Source of the DNA: Bacteroidales bacterium
GTDB taxonomy: Bacteria > Bacteroidota > Bacteroidia > Bacteroidales > Marinilabiliaceae
Direction of reading: 5' to 3'
Length of the DNA stretch: 64,000 nucleotides
Assembly (NCBI GenBank): GCA_024401355.1
Contig: JAKSLF010000001.1
Coordinates: 62,001-126,000 of the forward strand
In this document: positions 27,260-37,200 of the stretch, in pieces
Position numbering within the stretch: the first letter of the stretch is position 1
Layout: each line of letters begins with the position of its first letter
Position numbers and translations under genes: made by a program
The notes under the pieces: generated by a model
The model's input: the letters and a program-made list of their open reading frames with translations, nothing else
Told to the model about the DNA's origin: nothing
The model's database searches: none

Positions 27260-30200
27260 ATGAAACAGCTTTACTTCAGTTTTATGACGATGCTCCTCGC
27301 TATCGTCGGTGTAGTGATGCCTAATGTAGTCGGAGCGCAAATTATCTATACCAATGCTAGCACCAAGGTGTCTGGCATAGAAGATAGTGAACAGAATCCT
27401 ACTAGCATTACAATACCAGAACGCGCAGTAGGCGCCAACAATCCTGTTAGTTCTATTTCTATACCATCGATGCCAAAATCATTGCGTAGTATGACAATCG
27501 ATGCCAATGCTACTATTGAGGATTTCGACGCCGGCAATCTCCGTCAGATAGAGGTCAAGTATCTCGACACCTACCTCCAGCTCAAGGAAAAACTTAAGAA
27601 TACCAACGTTCTCGTCAATCTGGTGACAAGTGATAATATGGGATTCGAATACGCCATTTGCGGACAGAAGGCTATCGGTCAGGTCACTTACAATGAATAT
27701 GCAGTCGTAGGCTTAGGTCAATCGGCAGAGCCAGGGAACCCTTTGTCTCTTTCTATTAACGGACGTGATCAGATATACGACAGAATCAACCTTATATCCG
27801 TAGACAACAGAGCAAAGCAACTCATAATTAATGTACGTAAAGGTGTCGAGTTGTCGTTCGACATAAACACTTTTGATGCACTTCCTAATCTCGAAGCAGT
27901 CTTTTTCAACCTCGATGACGCCGATGTTTTGACTGAGTCAATCGAAAATCTCTGCAAGAAACAAGATAGAACATTTGATGTCATTCTCAACCGAGGAAGT
28001 GCTGAAGATTATTTTAATGTATTCCTTTATTATGGTAGGTTAGAATTTGGCGACATCACTTATTCTGTATCCTATGATGGTGATAATTACAACTCATTTG
28101 TTGCCTATGTCGAAAATATAAATAAGCAGGAATTGACTGAGCTCACCATCCCTCAGTCAATAAAATATCATGGTTTCGATGTTCGAGTTGTTGGTGTCAA
28201 TCGCGGTGGCGGTAACGCATCATCTGTTAAGACGTTGAACGTTGAATCATACCTCAATGAAACTTATCTTGACGGCTTTTCTGATTTTAATAATCTGGAA
28301 AATTTAGTGTTGAAGAAACTTGAAACTGAATGTTCTTGGATATCTAATATTGATTTGTTGTCGCTTACTAATCTGAAAAATATCGTCGTTAATGGGGATG
28401 TTTATTCTGATGTCAACAGTTTAGTTAGCCAAGCTATAAGTGAAGCCAAAGAACAAGGACTAAATCAATATAAAGCTCCACAGGTTGTCTTCTCTCTTCC
28501 ATCCACTGAAAAATGGCCAGCAGGCATAGTAGAGCTTTCTGCCGAAGACCTGATGGAATTTAATAGCAAGGTTGACCTCAACGTCAAAGAATATACTTTC
28601 AAACTGACAGAGAACATTTATCTTACGTCATCTGATACTAAATGGATTCATTCAGAATGGTTATATTCTTATGTCAATTGGACAAGTGAGAATCCTATCA
28701 CTCTCAAGGAAGGCTGGACTTTCGACGGTCAGGGACATGTTATTGTGCTCGGTAATGACCAGAATAATACTACTACACCGATGTTTAACAGCGTAGAAGC
28801 TGGTGCCACAGTCAAGAATCTTTTCATTAAAGGTTCTGGCCGTGCTGCTGACTCCGAAAAAGGCGTCTTGTCTCCATTCATTTTGACAAATAATGGTATG
28901 GTCACACGTTGTGCTGTGGCGTCGATGTCTTATATTATTGAAAATTTACAAACTACCAGCACACAAAGTCTTTCTGTTGGTTTGCTTGTAGGTGTAAATA
29001 ATGGTACTGTAAAAGAATGTGGTGTTTATAATAGTTCAATAAGTTATAAAAATGAAAGCCCTCGAAATAATGCCGTATTCAACATCGGCGGTCTCATCGG
29101 CGATAGTGAAAATGGTTCGGTTATTGATTGTTTAGCTTATAGTCAGGATGGGTCCTTGTTAGAAGATGTCGCTATTATTGGTAATACATCATTTTCTATG
29201 TATTTGGGCTTTGTTGCAGGTAGCTTGAGCAATAATGCAGATCTCAGAAAAAATGTCTTCTATAGTAATTATGGTGAAGATCAAGATGGAGAAATTAAGC
29301 CATCAAAGCAGTCACCTAATAATAAGGAGACATTTTTGCAGGATTCCTATGTACTTAATCGCTCAAGTGAATCTGATTATAGTTTCTTTGATAAAGTTGA
29401 AAACCCTGCCGCATGGACATATCTGACAAGTTATTATTTGGAGACAAACGATTTGTACAATGAATTATCTGTTGGTGATAATATAGTTGCAGTCACACCA
29501 ATGATGCAGAACAATGTCAGCTACGACCAGAATAGCAAGTCAATTGTTCTCACCGCAGGTAATGCCTCTGAGTGGGAATCTGTTGTCAGCATGATACTTG
29601 ACAACTACGACCAGTTCAAGAATGCGACTATCAAGCTTGACAACGATATCATCTTCGATAGCGAAGAGATAGAGGCCTTCGCAGGCGATGGAAATATTGT
29701 TGCAGTCCAGGATTATTTCGCCGAGTGGACTTTATTGGGCTACTCTTACCAGCCTTTCCTCGGTACTCTCGATGGTCAGGGACACTCTTTTGTCAATCCA
29801 GTTGTTGCCGACAGTTATGCTGATGGCATGTTCGGCTACCTTGGTGATGGCGCTGAAATCAAGAATATCAACATAGTCAACGCGGCTTTCATCATGGAGA
29901 AGCCTGATAATGATATTTTCTCATCTTTGTCTAAGAGCGACGATGGCAAGACTATTTATATAGGTATCCTTGCTCAGGACAACAAGGGTTCAATCAACAA
30001 CTGCTCTTTCTCGGGCAACCTTTTCGTCGATATGGCTTTTGCCAGTGAATGTGCTGTTCAGGGCTACAACTTCCAATGGACTCCAGTAGCTCAGGAAATG
30101 CCAGCCACTGCTTCCCTCACCAACTCGCTCTTCTTCATAACCAACATCGAGCATGTTGATGAGCTCTCACTCTCCGACGGCGCCAACAAACGCAACATCG

Positions 30201-30934
30201 TCATCATGCAGAATATGGGCGTCGGACGTAATGCCGGACAAACTCAGAAGGTCTGCAACAACCGCAAGAACAAGAATAAGAGCCTCTCCGCTTCTCCTGC
30301 TGCCGATGTCAACAACGACTATCGCGAGTATACCGACGACGAAATGGCTTCAGGCGAACCAGCCTACTGGCTCAACTATACCGGCAAAGGCTATTCCGGC
30401 ATCTACTCTCGCCAGTGGAGCAAAGGCAAGATGTATCCTATCATGGCTACCGAACTCTCTAAGCCTGCTGTCAAAATCGTCTACGATATCGACGGAGCTA
30501 CCGAGAGCGAAGCCGGACTTGTCAATCCTCTCTTCTTCGCCAACGAAGATGACGATATTGAAATCAATCTGACTTCTGTACCTGATAAGGTCTGGGTCGG
30601 CGACGGAGCTAAGGAACTCAATAGCTCTTCCAAAATCACCAAGAAGCTCCTCGCGTCCGCTTGCAAGAATGGTATCGTCACCATCCACCTCAAGTATGGC
30701 GACCCTACTGCTATCGACTCTCCGGAGTCTTCACTCGCTACTTCGATTACAGCCAACGGACAGACTATCGTTATCGCTAATGCTGCCGGCTCTGACTATA
30801 GCATAGTCGACCTCCTCGGACATTCCGTCGCTAGCGGTTCTGTCAATTCTTCTATGAAGTCTATCATCGTACCTTCAGCTGGTATCTATATCGTCAAGGT
30901 AGGTGATTTGGTCAAGAAGATTGTCATTAGATAA
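27260..30934 (+). CDS. Very large secreted T9SS cargo protein
   Basis: 1224 residues with a signal peptide (QLYFSFMTMLLAIVGVVMPN, then VVGAQ). The first 480 residues are a unique beta-rich region. Two GLUG-like blocks follow (GWTFDGQGHVIVLGN near 485 and GTLDGQGHSFVNPV near 835), with repeated NNGTV/NKGSI-type segments. The C-terminus is the module shared with the other cargo genes (RNIVIMQNMGVGRNAGQ, SGEPAYWLNYTGKGYSG) and a T9SS type A tail (YSIVDLLGHSVASG ... GIYIVKVGDLVKKIVIR). A 262-base part of this module is identical to the next cargo gene. Cell-surface location is well supported; function is unknown. Confidence 0.88.
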   Translation: MKQLYFSFMTMLLAIVGVVMPNVVGAQIIYTNASTKVSGIEDSEQNPTSITIPERAVGANNPVSSISIPSMPKSLRSMTIDANATIEDFDAGNLRQIEVKYLDTYLQLKEKLKNTNVLVNLVTSDNMGFEYAICGQKAIGQVTYNEYAVVGLGQSAEPGNPLSLSINGRDQIYDRINLISVDNRAKQLIINVRKGVELSFDINTFDALPNLEAVFFNLDDADVLTESIENLCKKQDRTFDVILNRGSAEDYFNVFLYYGRLEFGDITYSVSYDGDNYNSFVAYVENINKQELTELTIPQSIKYHGFDVRVVGVNRGGGNASSVKTLNVESYLNETYLDGFSDFNNLENLVLKKLETECSWISNIDLLSLTNLKNIVVNGDVYSDVNSLVSQAISEAKEQGLNQYKAPQVVFSLPSTEKWPAGIVELSAEDLMEFNSKVDLNVKEYTFKLTENIYLTSSDTKWIHSEWLYSYVNWTSENPITLKEGWTFDGQGHVIVLGNDQNNTTTPMFNSVEAGATVKNLFIKGSGRAADSEKGVLSPFILTNNGMVTRCAVASMSYIIENLQTTSTQSLSVGLLVGVNNGTVKECGVYNSSISYKNESPRNNAVFNIGGLIGDSENGSVIDCLAYSQDGSLLEDVAIIGNTSFSMYLGFVAGSLSNNADLRKNVFYSNYGEDQDGEIKPSKQSPNNKETFLQDSYVLNRSSESDYSFFDKVENPAAWTYLTSYYLETNDLYNELSVGDNIVAVTPMMQNNVSYDQNSKSIVLTAGNASEWESVVSMILDNYDQFKNATIKLDNDIIFDSEEIEAFAGDGNIVAVQDYFAEWTLLGYSYQPFLGTLDGQGHSFVNPVVADSYADGMFGYLGDGAEIKNINIVNAAFIMEKPDNDIFSSLSKSDDGKTIYIGILAQDNKGSINNCSFSGNLFVDMAFASECAVQGYNFQWTPVAQEMPATASLTNSLFFITNIEHVDELSLSDGANKRNIVIMQNMGVGRNAGQTQKVCNNRKNKNKSLSASPAADVNNDYREYTDDEMASGEPAYWLNYTGKGYSGIYSRQWSKGKMYPIMATELSKPAVKIVYDIDGATESEAGLVNPLFFANEDDDIEINLTSVPDKVWVGDGAKELNSSSKITKKLLASACKNGIVTIHLKYGDPTAIDSPESSLATSITANGQTIVIANAAGSDYSIVDLLGHSVASGSVNSSMKSIIVPSAGIYIVKVGDLVKKIVIR
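30206..30467 (+). repeat. 262-base segment identical to 33357-33618
   Basis: Inside the shared C-terminal module. Comparing by eye with offset 3151, every base matches between flanking mismatches at 30205 and 30468. Sequence on both sides is diverged. Confidence 0.85.
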
Positions 30935-30989
30935 TATTGTCCTATTTCTACTTTCTATGCCCTTTCGCATCCTCTTTTGTTATGCAAGG

Positions 30990-31022
30990 GATTCCGTAGG
31001 GATACCGTATGGATACCGTAGG
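30990..31022 (+). repeat. Three tandem 11-base repeats (GGATaCCGTAg)
   Basis: GGATTCCGTAG, GGATACCGTAT and GGATACCGTAG follow without a gap, and a partial GGAATAG comes after. They lie 43-75 bases before the ATG at 31065, in the promoter region of the next cargo gene, where I find no clean -7 box. Confidence 0.75.
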
Positions 31023-31064
31023 AATAGATTTATAAGGTAAATTGTTATATTTTGGATGTTGTAT

Positions 31065-34000
31065 ATGAAAAAGTTTTTGTTGTCCGGACTCCTGTTTCTC
31101 GCCTCGCTCTCTGTCTTGGCAGAACCTATATCAGTCATCTACTGGTCTGACGATTGGGATGATAATACTCTGGGTATATATACTATCGATGTTGACGAAA
31201 ATGATAATTATTATATAAGTAATGCTCAAAATTTGCCTTCACAGGTCAAAATCCACTGCTGGGACCAAGCCTATGTAGATAAAGACCAAAATGTGTATAC
31301 TATCAAGGGAATAACTTCTTTGGGTACTTCTGATGTGGTTAAGCAGGTGTCTTTTGGTTCTGCCGATGAAGACTTCTCTATTGCTTCAGATGCATTTAGT
31401 GGTTTGTCCAATCTTAAGGTCCTCGATGTCTCTGAATCATCTATGGCGCCATTTGTTTCTATTAGTCTGCCTTCTACTGTCGACTACGTGGTGAAGAGTC
31501 AATATGACGAGTCAGTTCCATCGACTCCTGAAGGATGGAATGTTGTAAGCAAGTTGCCAAGTTGGTACACCGGAGTTGAACCATATCTATATGAAAAGTG
31601 CTACTACAATATTCAGAATGACAATGGCGTGCTCAAGTCAACTCTTGTCGGTTTCCAGAAAGAGTCCTATGATGGTCATAACAAGGTGCGTAAGGTAGGC
31701 GGTTTCACTATATATGATAATAATAGTGGTGAATCTTTAAATGTCACTTTATCTTCTATTGATATTGATGAAAATATTAACAAACTCAATTCTCTAGAAA
31801 CGATCTGCCTGATGGGCTATTTTGATGCTAATACATTGAAAAGTCTCAACACTGGTTCTCTCAATAATTATTGCAAAAAATTAGGATTCCAAAATTATTA
31901 CACATGGCAGTTCGCTAATTTTACTTCGGGATTAAATAATGTTGTTCAGTATTGTGATACCGTGAGGTACGATGATAATAATAAATATAAGGTAATGACC
32001 ATTGAAAGCTCCGGTAATGATGACTATTACTATAAACCCAAGGCTGTAGTCGGAGTTTGTGATGGTTTCTTTTGTAATGGTGGCCGCATCGTATTGGGCG
32101 ATGCCAATGGTGTAAACAATATTACTGAACTTAAGAGTTTAGGTGCCAACAAGGATATTGAGAGTGTATCTATAACTGTTAAGCAAGAAGCCACCATTGC
32201 CGATGATGCTTTTTCTGGCATGAAAAATCTTAAGGCGATAAGGCTCATTGCAGAATCATATTATAAAGGTAATGAATATGTGACTGACAAAATATCTTTG
32301 CCTAACGTTGAAGGCGTCAATTTTATCGTTTCTGACGATGAGAAAAAAGAAAATTTCCTGAATCAGGAAAATGTATACTCCGACGCTGAAGTCCCTTCCA
32401 CCTATGGTGGCGATAATGACGTTTTTGTTTTCAAACAGGTTACAATTGATAGAGCTGAACTCGAAATTAACCTTAATAATGCTGGTCACGTTTTGGACCT
32501 CCCTTCGTTCTACTTCTACCATTATTTTGGCATTCCTTTAAAGAAGATGTCTTGTACCAATCTCGATGTTGATCACGAAATCGTTAGGGCCATCTTCTCT
32601 CGCGATTTCATGGCTGATGAATTGGATTTGCCTTCCGACATTTCTGTTATTGATTTGACTAAGGTCGATGTCCGCAGATCTTCTTGGGCTAGAGACATCG
32701 ATTTGACTGGCGCCGACTATGTCATTATTTCCAAGTCCGACTATCAGTCTATGAGTGATAAAGTAATGGGATGGGAATTTTCTGAAATAAATGAGAATTG
32801 CCAAATAATCACTCCATCGTCTTTTCATAATGAAGAAGTCGTCGAGCTTACTGCTAATAGTTTCCCTAGTCTGGCCGAGGATATATATAAAGGTTTTTAC
32901 CCTAATAAACACTATGTGTTTAAGCTTGATGAAGATATCGATGTCAACTCTTCACTTTATAGTATCGAATTAAATAAAGGTTGGATTTTCGACGGTCAGG
33001 GACATAGTATCATATTTGGTGGAAACATGGCTAATAGCAACAACGCACTATTTGGACTTGTTGACGAAGATGCCGAGGTCAAAAACCTCACGGTCGAGAA
33101 TCTCAATGTCATGGCTGGAGACAGAAGCAAAGTTGTTGACGACGAATACACATATTATCCTATCCTGGCAAGGGAGAACAAGGGAACAATCAAGAACTGC
33201 GTTGTCAGCGGTTCGGTAATGTGCGACGAAGATCTCCAGAATGATGACAAATCGATTGCCTGTTTCGTTGTCGATAACTCTGGAATGCTCGACCATGTTG
33301 TTGAATTCTATAATTATGGACAACAAGTCGAAGGTAACAAACGCAATATCGTCATAATGCAGAATATGGGCGTCGGACGTAATGCCGGACAAACTCAGAA
33401 GGTCTGCAACAACCGCAAGAACAAGAATAAGAGCCTCTCCGCTTCTCCTGCTGCCGATGTCAACAACGACTATCGCGAGTATACCGACGACGAAATGGCT
33501 TCAGGCGAACCAGCCTACTGGCTCAACTATACCGGCAAAGGCTATTCCGGCATCTACTCTCGCCAGTGGAGCAAAGGCAAGATGTATCCTATCATGGCTA
33601 CCGAACTCTCTAAGCCTGTTGTCAAGATAGTCTACGATATCAACGGAGCTACCGAGAGTGAAGCCGGACTTATCAATCCTCTCTTCTTTGCCAACGAAGA
33701 CGACGATGTAGAAATCAATCTGACTTCTGTACCTGATAAGGTCTGGGTCGGCGATGGCGCCAAGGAACTCAATAGCGTTTCTAAAATAACCAAGAAGCTC
33801 CTCTCGTCTGCTTGCAAGAATGGCATCGTCACAATCCACCTCAGCTACGGAAATGCAACCGACATCGCTGATGTCGACGCTTCCGCTCAGGTCAAGATAA
33901 CAGCCAATGGTCAGGCTATTCTTGTCAACAATGCCGAAAACCAGAACTATACCATTTTCGACATACTCGGACATGTCATTGCCAATGGCACTATCGATAG

Positions 34001-34085
34001 TCAGGCTAAGACCATCAACCTCCCGTCCTCTGGCATCTATGTCGCCAAGGTCGGCGACAATGTGAAAAAGGTGGTTGTTAGATGA
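31065..34085 (+). CDS. Large secreted T9SS cargo protein
   Basis: The ATG at 31065 begins the signal peptide (MKKFLLSGLLFLASLSVLA); an ATG three codons upstream is less likely. 1006 residues. The N-terminal 600 residues are unique, with some BspA-like fragments (IASDAFSGLSNLKVLDVS, IADDAFSGMKNLKAIRL). A GLUG-like block follows (GWIFDGQGHSIIFGG) that closely matches the 8.8 kb paralogue. The end is the shared module and a T9SS type A tail (YTIFDILGHVIANG ... GIYVAKVGDNVKKVVVR). The last 300 residues are near-identical to the preceding gene while the front is not. Surface location is supported; target unknown. Confidence 0.88.
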   Translation: MKKFLLSGLLFLASLSVLAEPISVIYWSDDWDDNTLGIYTIDVDENDNYYISNAQNLPSQVKIHCWDQAYVDKDQNVYTIKGITSLGTSDVVKQVSFGSADEDFSIASDAFSGLSNLKVLDVSESSMAPFVSISLPSTVDYVVKSQYDESVPSTPEGWNVVSKLPSWYTGVEPYLYEKCYYNIQNDNGVLKSTLVGFQKESYDGHNKVRKVGGFTIYDNNSGESLNVTLSSIDIDENINKLNSLETICLMGYFDANTLKSLNTGSLNNYCKKLGFQNYYTWQFANFTSGLNNVVQYCDTVRYDDNNKYKVMTIESSGNDDYYYKPKAVVGVCDGFFCNGGRIVLGDANGVNNITELKSLGANKDIESVSITVKQEATIADDAFSGMKNLKAIRLIAESYYKGNEYVTDKISLPNVEGVNFIVSDDEKKENFLNQENVYSDAEVPSTYGGDNDVFVFKQVTIDRAELEINLNNAGHVLDLPSFYFYHYFGIPLKKMSCTNLDVDHEIVRAIFSRDFMADELDLPSDISVIDLTKVDVRRSSWARDIDLTGADYVIISKSDYQSMSDKVMGWEFSEINENCQIITPSSFHNEEVVELTANSFPSLAEDIYKGFYPNKHYVFKLDEDIDVNSSLYSIELNKGWIFDGQGHSIIFGGNMANSNNALFGLVDEDAEVKNLTVENLNVMAGDRSKVVDDEYTYYPILARENKGTIKNCVVSGSVMCDEDLQNDDKSIACFVVDNSGMLDHVVEFYNYGQQVEGNKRNIVIMQNMGVGRNAGQTQKVCNNRKNKNKSLSASPAADVNNDYREYTDDEMASGEPAYWLNYTGKGYSGIYSRQWSKGKMYPIMATELSKPVVKIVYDINGATESEAGLINPLFFANEDDDVEINLTSVPDKVWVGDGAKELNSVSKITKKLLSSACKNGIVTIHLSYGNATDIADVDASAQVKITANGQAILVNNAENQNYTIFDILGHVIANGTIDSQAKTINLPSSGIYVAKVGDNVKKVVVR
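33357..33618 (+). repeat. 262-base segment identical to 30206-30467
   Basis: Second copy of the identical segment in the shared C-terminal module; flanking bases 33356 and 33619 differ from the first copy. Confidence 0.85.
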
Positions 34086-34096
34086 TTATGACTATA

Positions 34097-34141
34097 AAAA
34101 CAGACGGGCGCTACTTGAAAACGGTGGCGCCTGTTTTGCTT
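34097..34141 (+). terminator. Terminator after the second plus-strand cargo gene
   Basis: Hairpin with GGCGC/GCGCC inner stem and AACA/TGTT outer stem separated by a small bulge, followed by TTTTGCTTTTTG. Confidence 0.7.
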
Positions 34142-34199
34142 TTTGACTCACCGAATAACAATTTAGCAATTATTCAGTATTTTTGTAAGAAAAAAAGTG

Positions 34200-34207
34200 T
34201 ACTTTTG
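34200..34207 (+). promoter_or_regulatory. -7 element (TACTTTTG) for carB
   Basis: TACTTTTG lies 55 bases before the carB ATG. The nearest TTTG is only 14 bases upstream, so the -33 box is uncertain. Confidence 0.5.
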
Positions 34208-34261
34208 CAACTTGAAAAAGAATGACTATTTAGGTTTAAACCTTTAAGATAATTACTCATT

Positions 34262-37200
34262 ATGAAACACGAAGTCAGAAAAGTTGTCATACTCGGTTCT
34301 GGAGCCTTGAAGATTGGCGAGGCTGGCGAGTTTGACTATTCTGGTTCTCAGGCCTTGAAGGCGCTGAAGGAAGAAGGAGTGCATACTGTACTCATCAACC
34401 CTAACATTGCAACAATCCAGACATCGGAGAATATTGCAGACAAGATATATTTCCTGCCAGTAACTCCTTACTTCGTTGAACAGGTTATCAAGAAGGAAAA
34501 GCCAGACGGCATCCTCCTCTCGTTTGGTGGACAGACCGCTCTCAACTGCGGTATCCAGCTCTTCGAGCAGAAGATTCTTGAAAAATACAATGTCAGAGTG
34601 CTCGGTACTCCTATCCAGGCTATTATCGACACAGAAGACCGTGAAATATTTGCCAATAAGCTCAAGGAAATCGACGTCAAGACTCCTAAGAGCATCGCTG
34701 TAGAAAGCGTACAGGATGCACTCAAGGCTTCCGACGAAATCGGATTCCCTATCATCGTCCGCGCAGCATATACCCTCGGCGGTATGGGCTCCGGATTCTG
34801 TAATAATAAGGAAGAACTTATCGCTCGTGCAGAAAACGCTCTCTCTTATTCCAACCAGATCCTCGTCGAAGAGTCACTCAAGGGCTGGAAGGAAGTCGAG
34901 TATGAGGTCGTTCGTGATGCTTATGACAACTGTATCACCGTTTGTAACATGGAAAACTTCGACCCACTCGGCATTCATACCGGTGAGTCTATCGTCGTTG
35001 CTCCATCACAGACTCTCTCTAACTCTGAATACCACAAGCTCCGCGAGCTCGCTATAAAGATTATTCGTCACGTGGGTATCGTCGGCGAGTGTAACGTTCA
35101 GTACGCTCTCGACCCATTCTCTGAAGACTATCGTGTCATCGAGGTTAACGCTCGTCTCTCACGTTCTTCCGCACTCGCTTCTAAGGCTACTGGTTATCCA
35201 TTGGCTTTCGTCGCTGCTAAGTTGTCACTCGGCTACGGACTTTGGGAGCTTAAGAACTCTGTAACTAAGACTACTCCTGCATACTTCGAGCCTGCTCTCG
35301 ACTATATCGTCTGCAAGATCCCTCGTTGGGACCTCGGTAAGTTCACTGGCGTTAGCAAGCAGATCGGCTCATCAATGAAGTCCGTCGGCGAAATTATGGC
35401 TATCGGACGTTCATTCGAAGAGGTTATACAGAAGGGTCTCCGTATGGTCGGACAAGGTACTCACGGCTTCGTCGGCAACCAGCCTCTCAAGGGCATGGAT
35501 ATCGTCGAGGAACTCAAGAATCCTACCGACAAGCGCGTCTACGCTATCGCCGAAGGTTTCGAAAAGGGCATGACTGTCAAGGAAATTCACGATCTTACTA
35601 AGATTGACAACTGGTTCCTCGAGAAACTCTACCATATCTTCAATGTTAAGAACCAGCTTGCTAAGTGCGACAGCATCGCTGCTGTTAGCGACGACCTCCT
35701 CCTCGAGGCTAAGAAGGCTGGCTTCTCCGACTTCCAGATCGCTCGTCTCGTATTCAAGGACAAGAGCCGCAAGATGGAAGAGCAGAATCTCGAAGTTCGC
35801 GAAAACAGAAAGAAGCGTGGTATCGTCCCTGTCGTTAAGCAGATCGATACTATGGCCGGCGAGTTCCCAGCACAGATCAATTACCTTTACCTTACATATA
35901 GCGGAACGGCTAACGACGTCAAGTATCTTGGCGACCACCGCTCTGTTATCGTTCTCGGTTCTGGTGCCTACCGCATCGGTTCTTCTGTCGAGTTCGACTG
36001 GTGTTCGGTAAATGCTATCAATACTATTAAGAAGCAGGGCCTCCGCTCTATCATGATCAACTACAACCCTGAGACTGTGTCTACCGACTATGATGTCTGC
36101 GACCGTCTCTACTTCGATGAGTTGACTGAAGAGCGTGTTCTCGATATTATCGACCTCGAGAATCCTAAGGGCGTCATCGTTTCTGTGGGCGGACAGATTC
36201 CTAACAATCTCGCCATGAAGCTCCACCGTTGCAATGTGCCTATACTCGGTACTTCTCCTATCAACATCGACCGCGCCGAGAACCGACAGAAGTTCTCTTC
36301 TATGTGCGACGAACTTGGTGTCGATCAGCCTCGCTGGAGCGAACTTACTACTATCGACGATATCTACTCGTTTGTCGACAAGGTCGGCTTCCCTGTACTC
36401 GTTCGACCTTCATACGTGCTTTCCGGAGCTGCAATGAATGTCGTATCTAATAAGGAAGAGCTCGAATACTTCCTCAACCTTGCCGCTAATGTCTCTAAGG
36501 AATTCCCTGTAGTGGTTTCCGAGTTCATCGAGCAGGCTAAGGAAATTGAAATCGACGCTGTTGCACAGAATGGCGAAGTACTCGCTTATGCTATCTCTGA
36601 ACATATCGAGTTCGCCGGCGTTCACTCAGGCGACGCCACTATCGTATTCCCTCCACAGAAGCTCTATGTCGAAACTATCAAGAGAATTAAGAAGATAGCT
36701 CGTCAAATCGCTAAGGCTCTCGAAATTAGCGGTCCATTCAATATGCAGGTTCTTGCCAAGAACAACGATATCAAGGTTATCGAATGTAACCTCCGTGCTT
36801 CACGAAGCTTCCCATTCGTCTCTAAGGTATTGAAGGTTAACCTCATCGAACTCGCTACTCGAGTAATGCTCGGCATGGATGTCGAAAAGCCTTCTAAGGA
36901 TCTCTTCGATATCGACTACGTCGGCATCAAGGCTCCTCAGTTCTCATTCGCTCGACTCCAGAAGGCCGACCCAGTTCTTGGCGTCGACATGTCTTCTACT
37001 GGTGAGGTAGGATGTCTCGGCGAAACTTTCGACGACGCTGTGCTTCAGTCTATGCTTTCAGTAGGCTACCGCATCCCTGCTAAGGGTGGCAATATCCTTA
37101 TCTCTTCTGGACCTGCTCGCTCTAAGACCGAATTGCTCGAGGGTGCACGTATGCTCGCTCAGAAGGGTTACAACCTCTTCGCTACTGGCGGCACACACAG

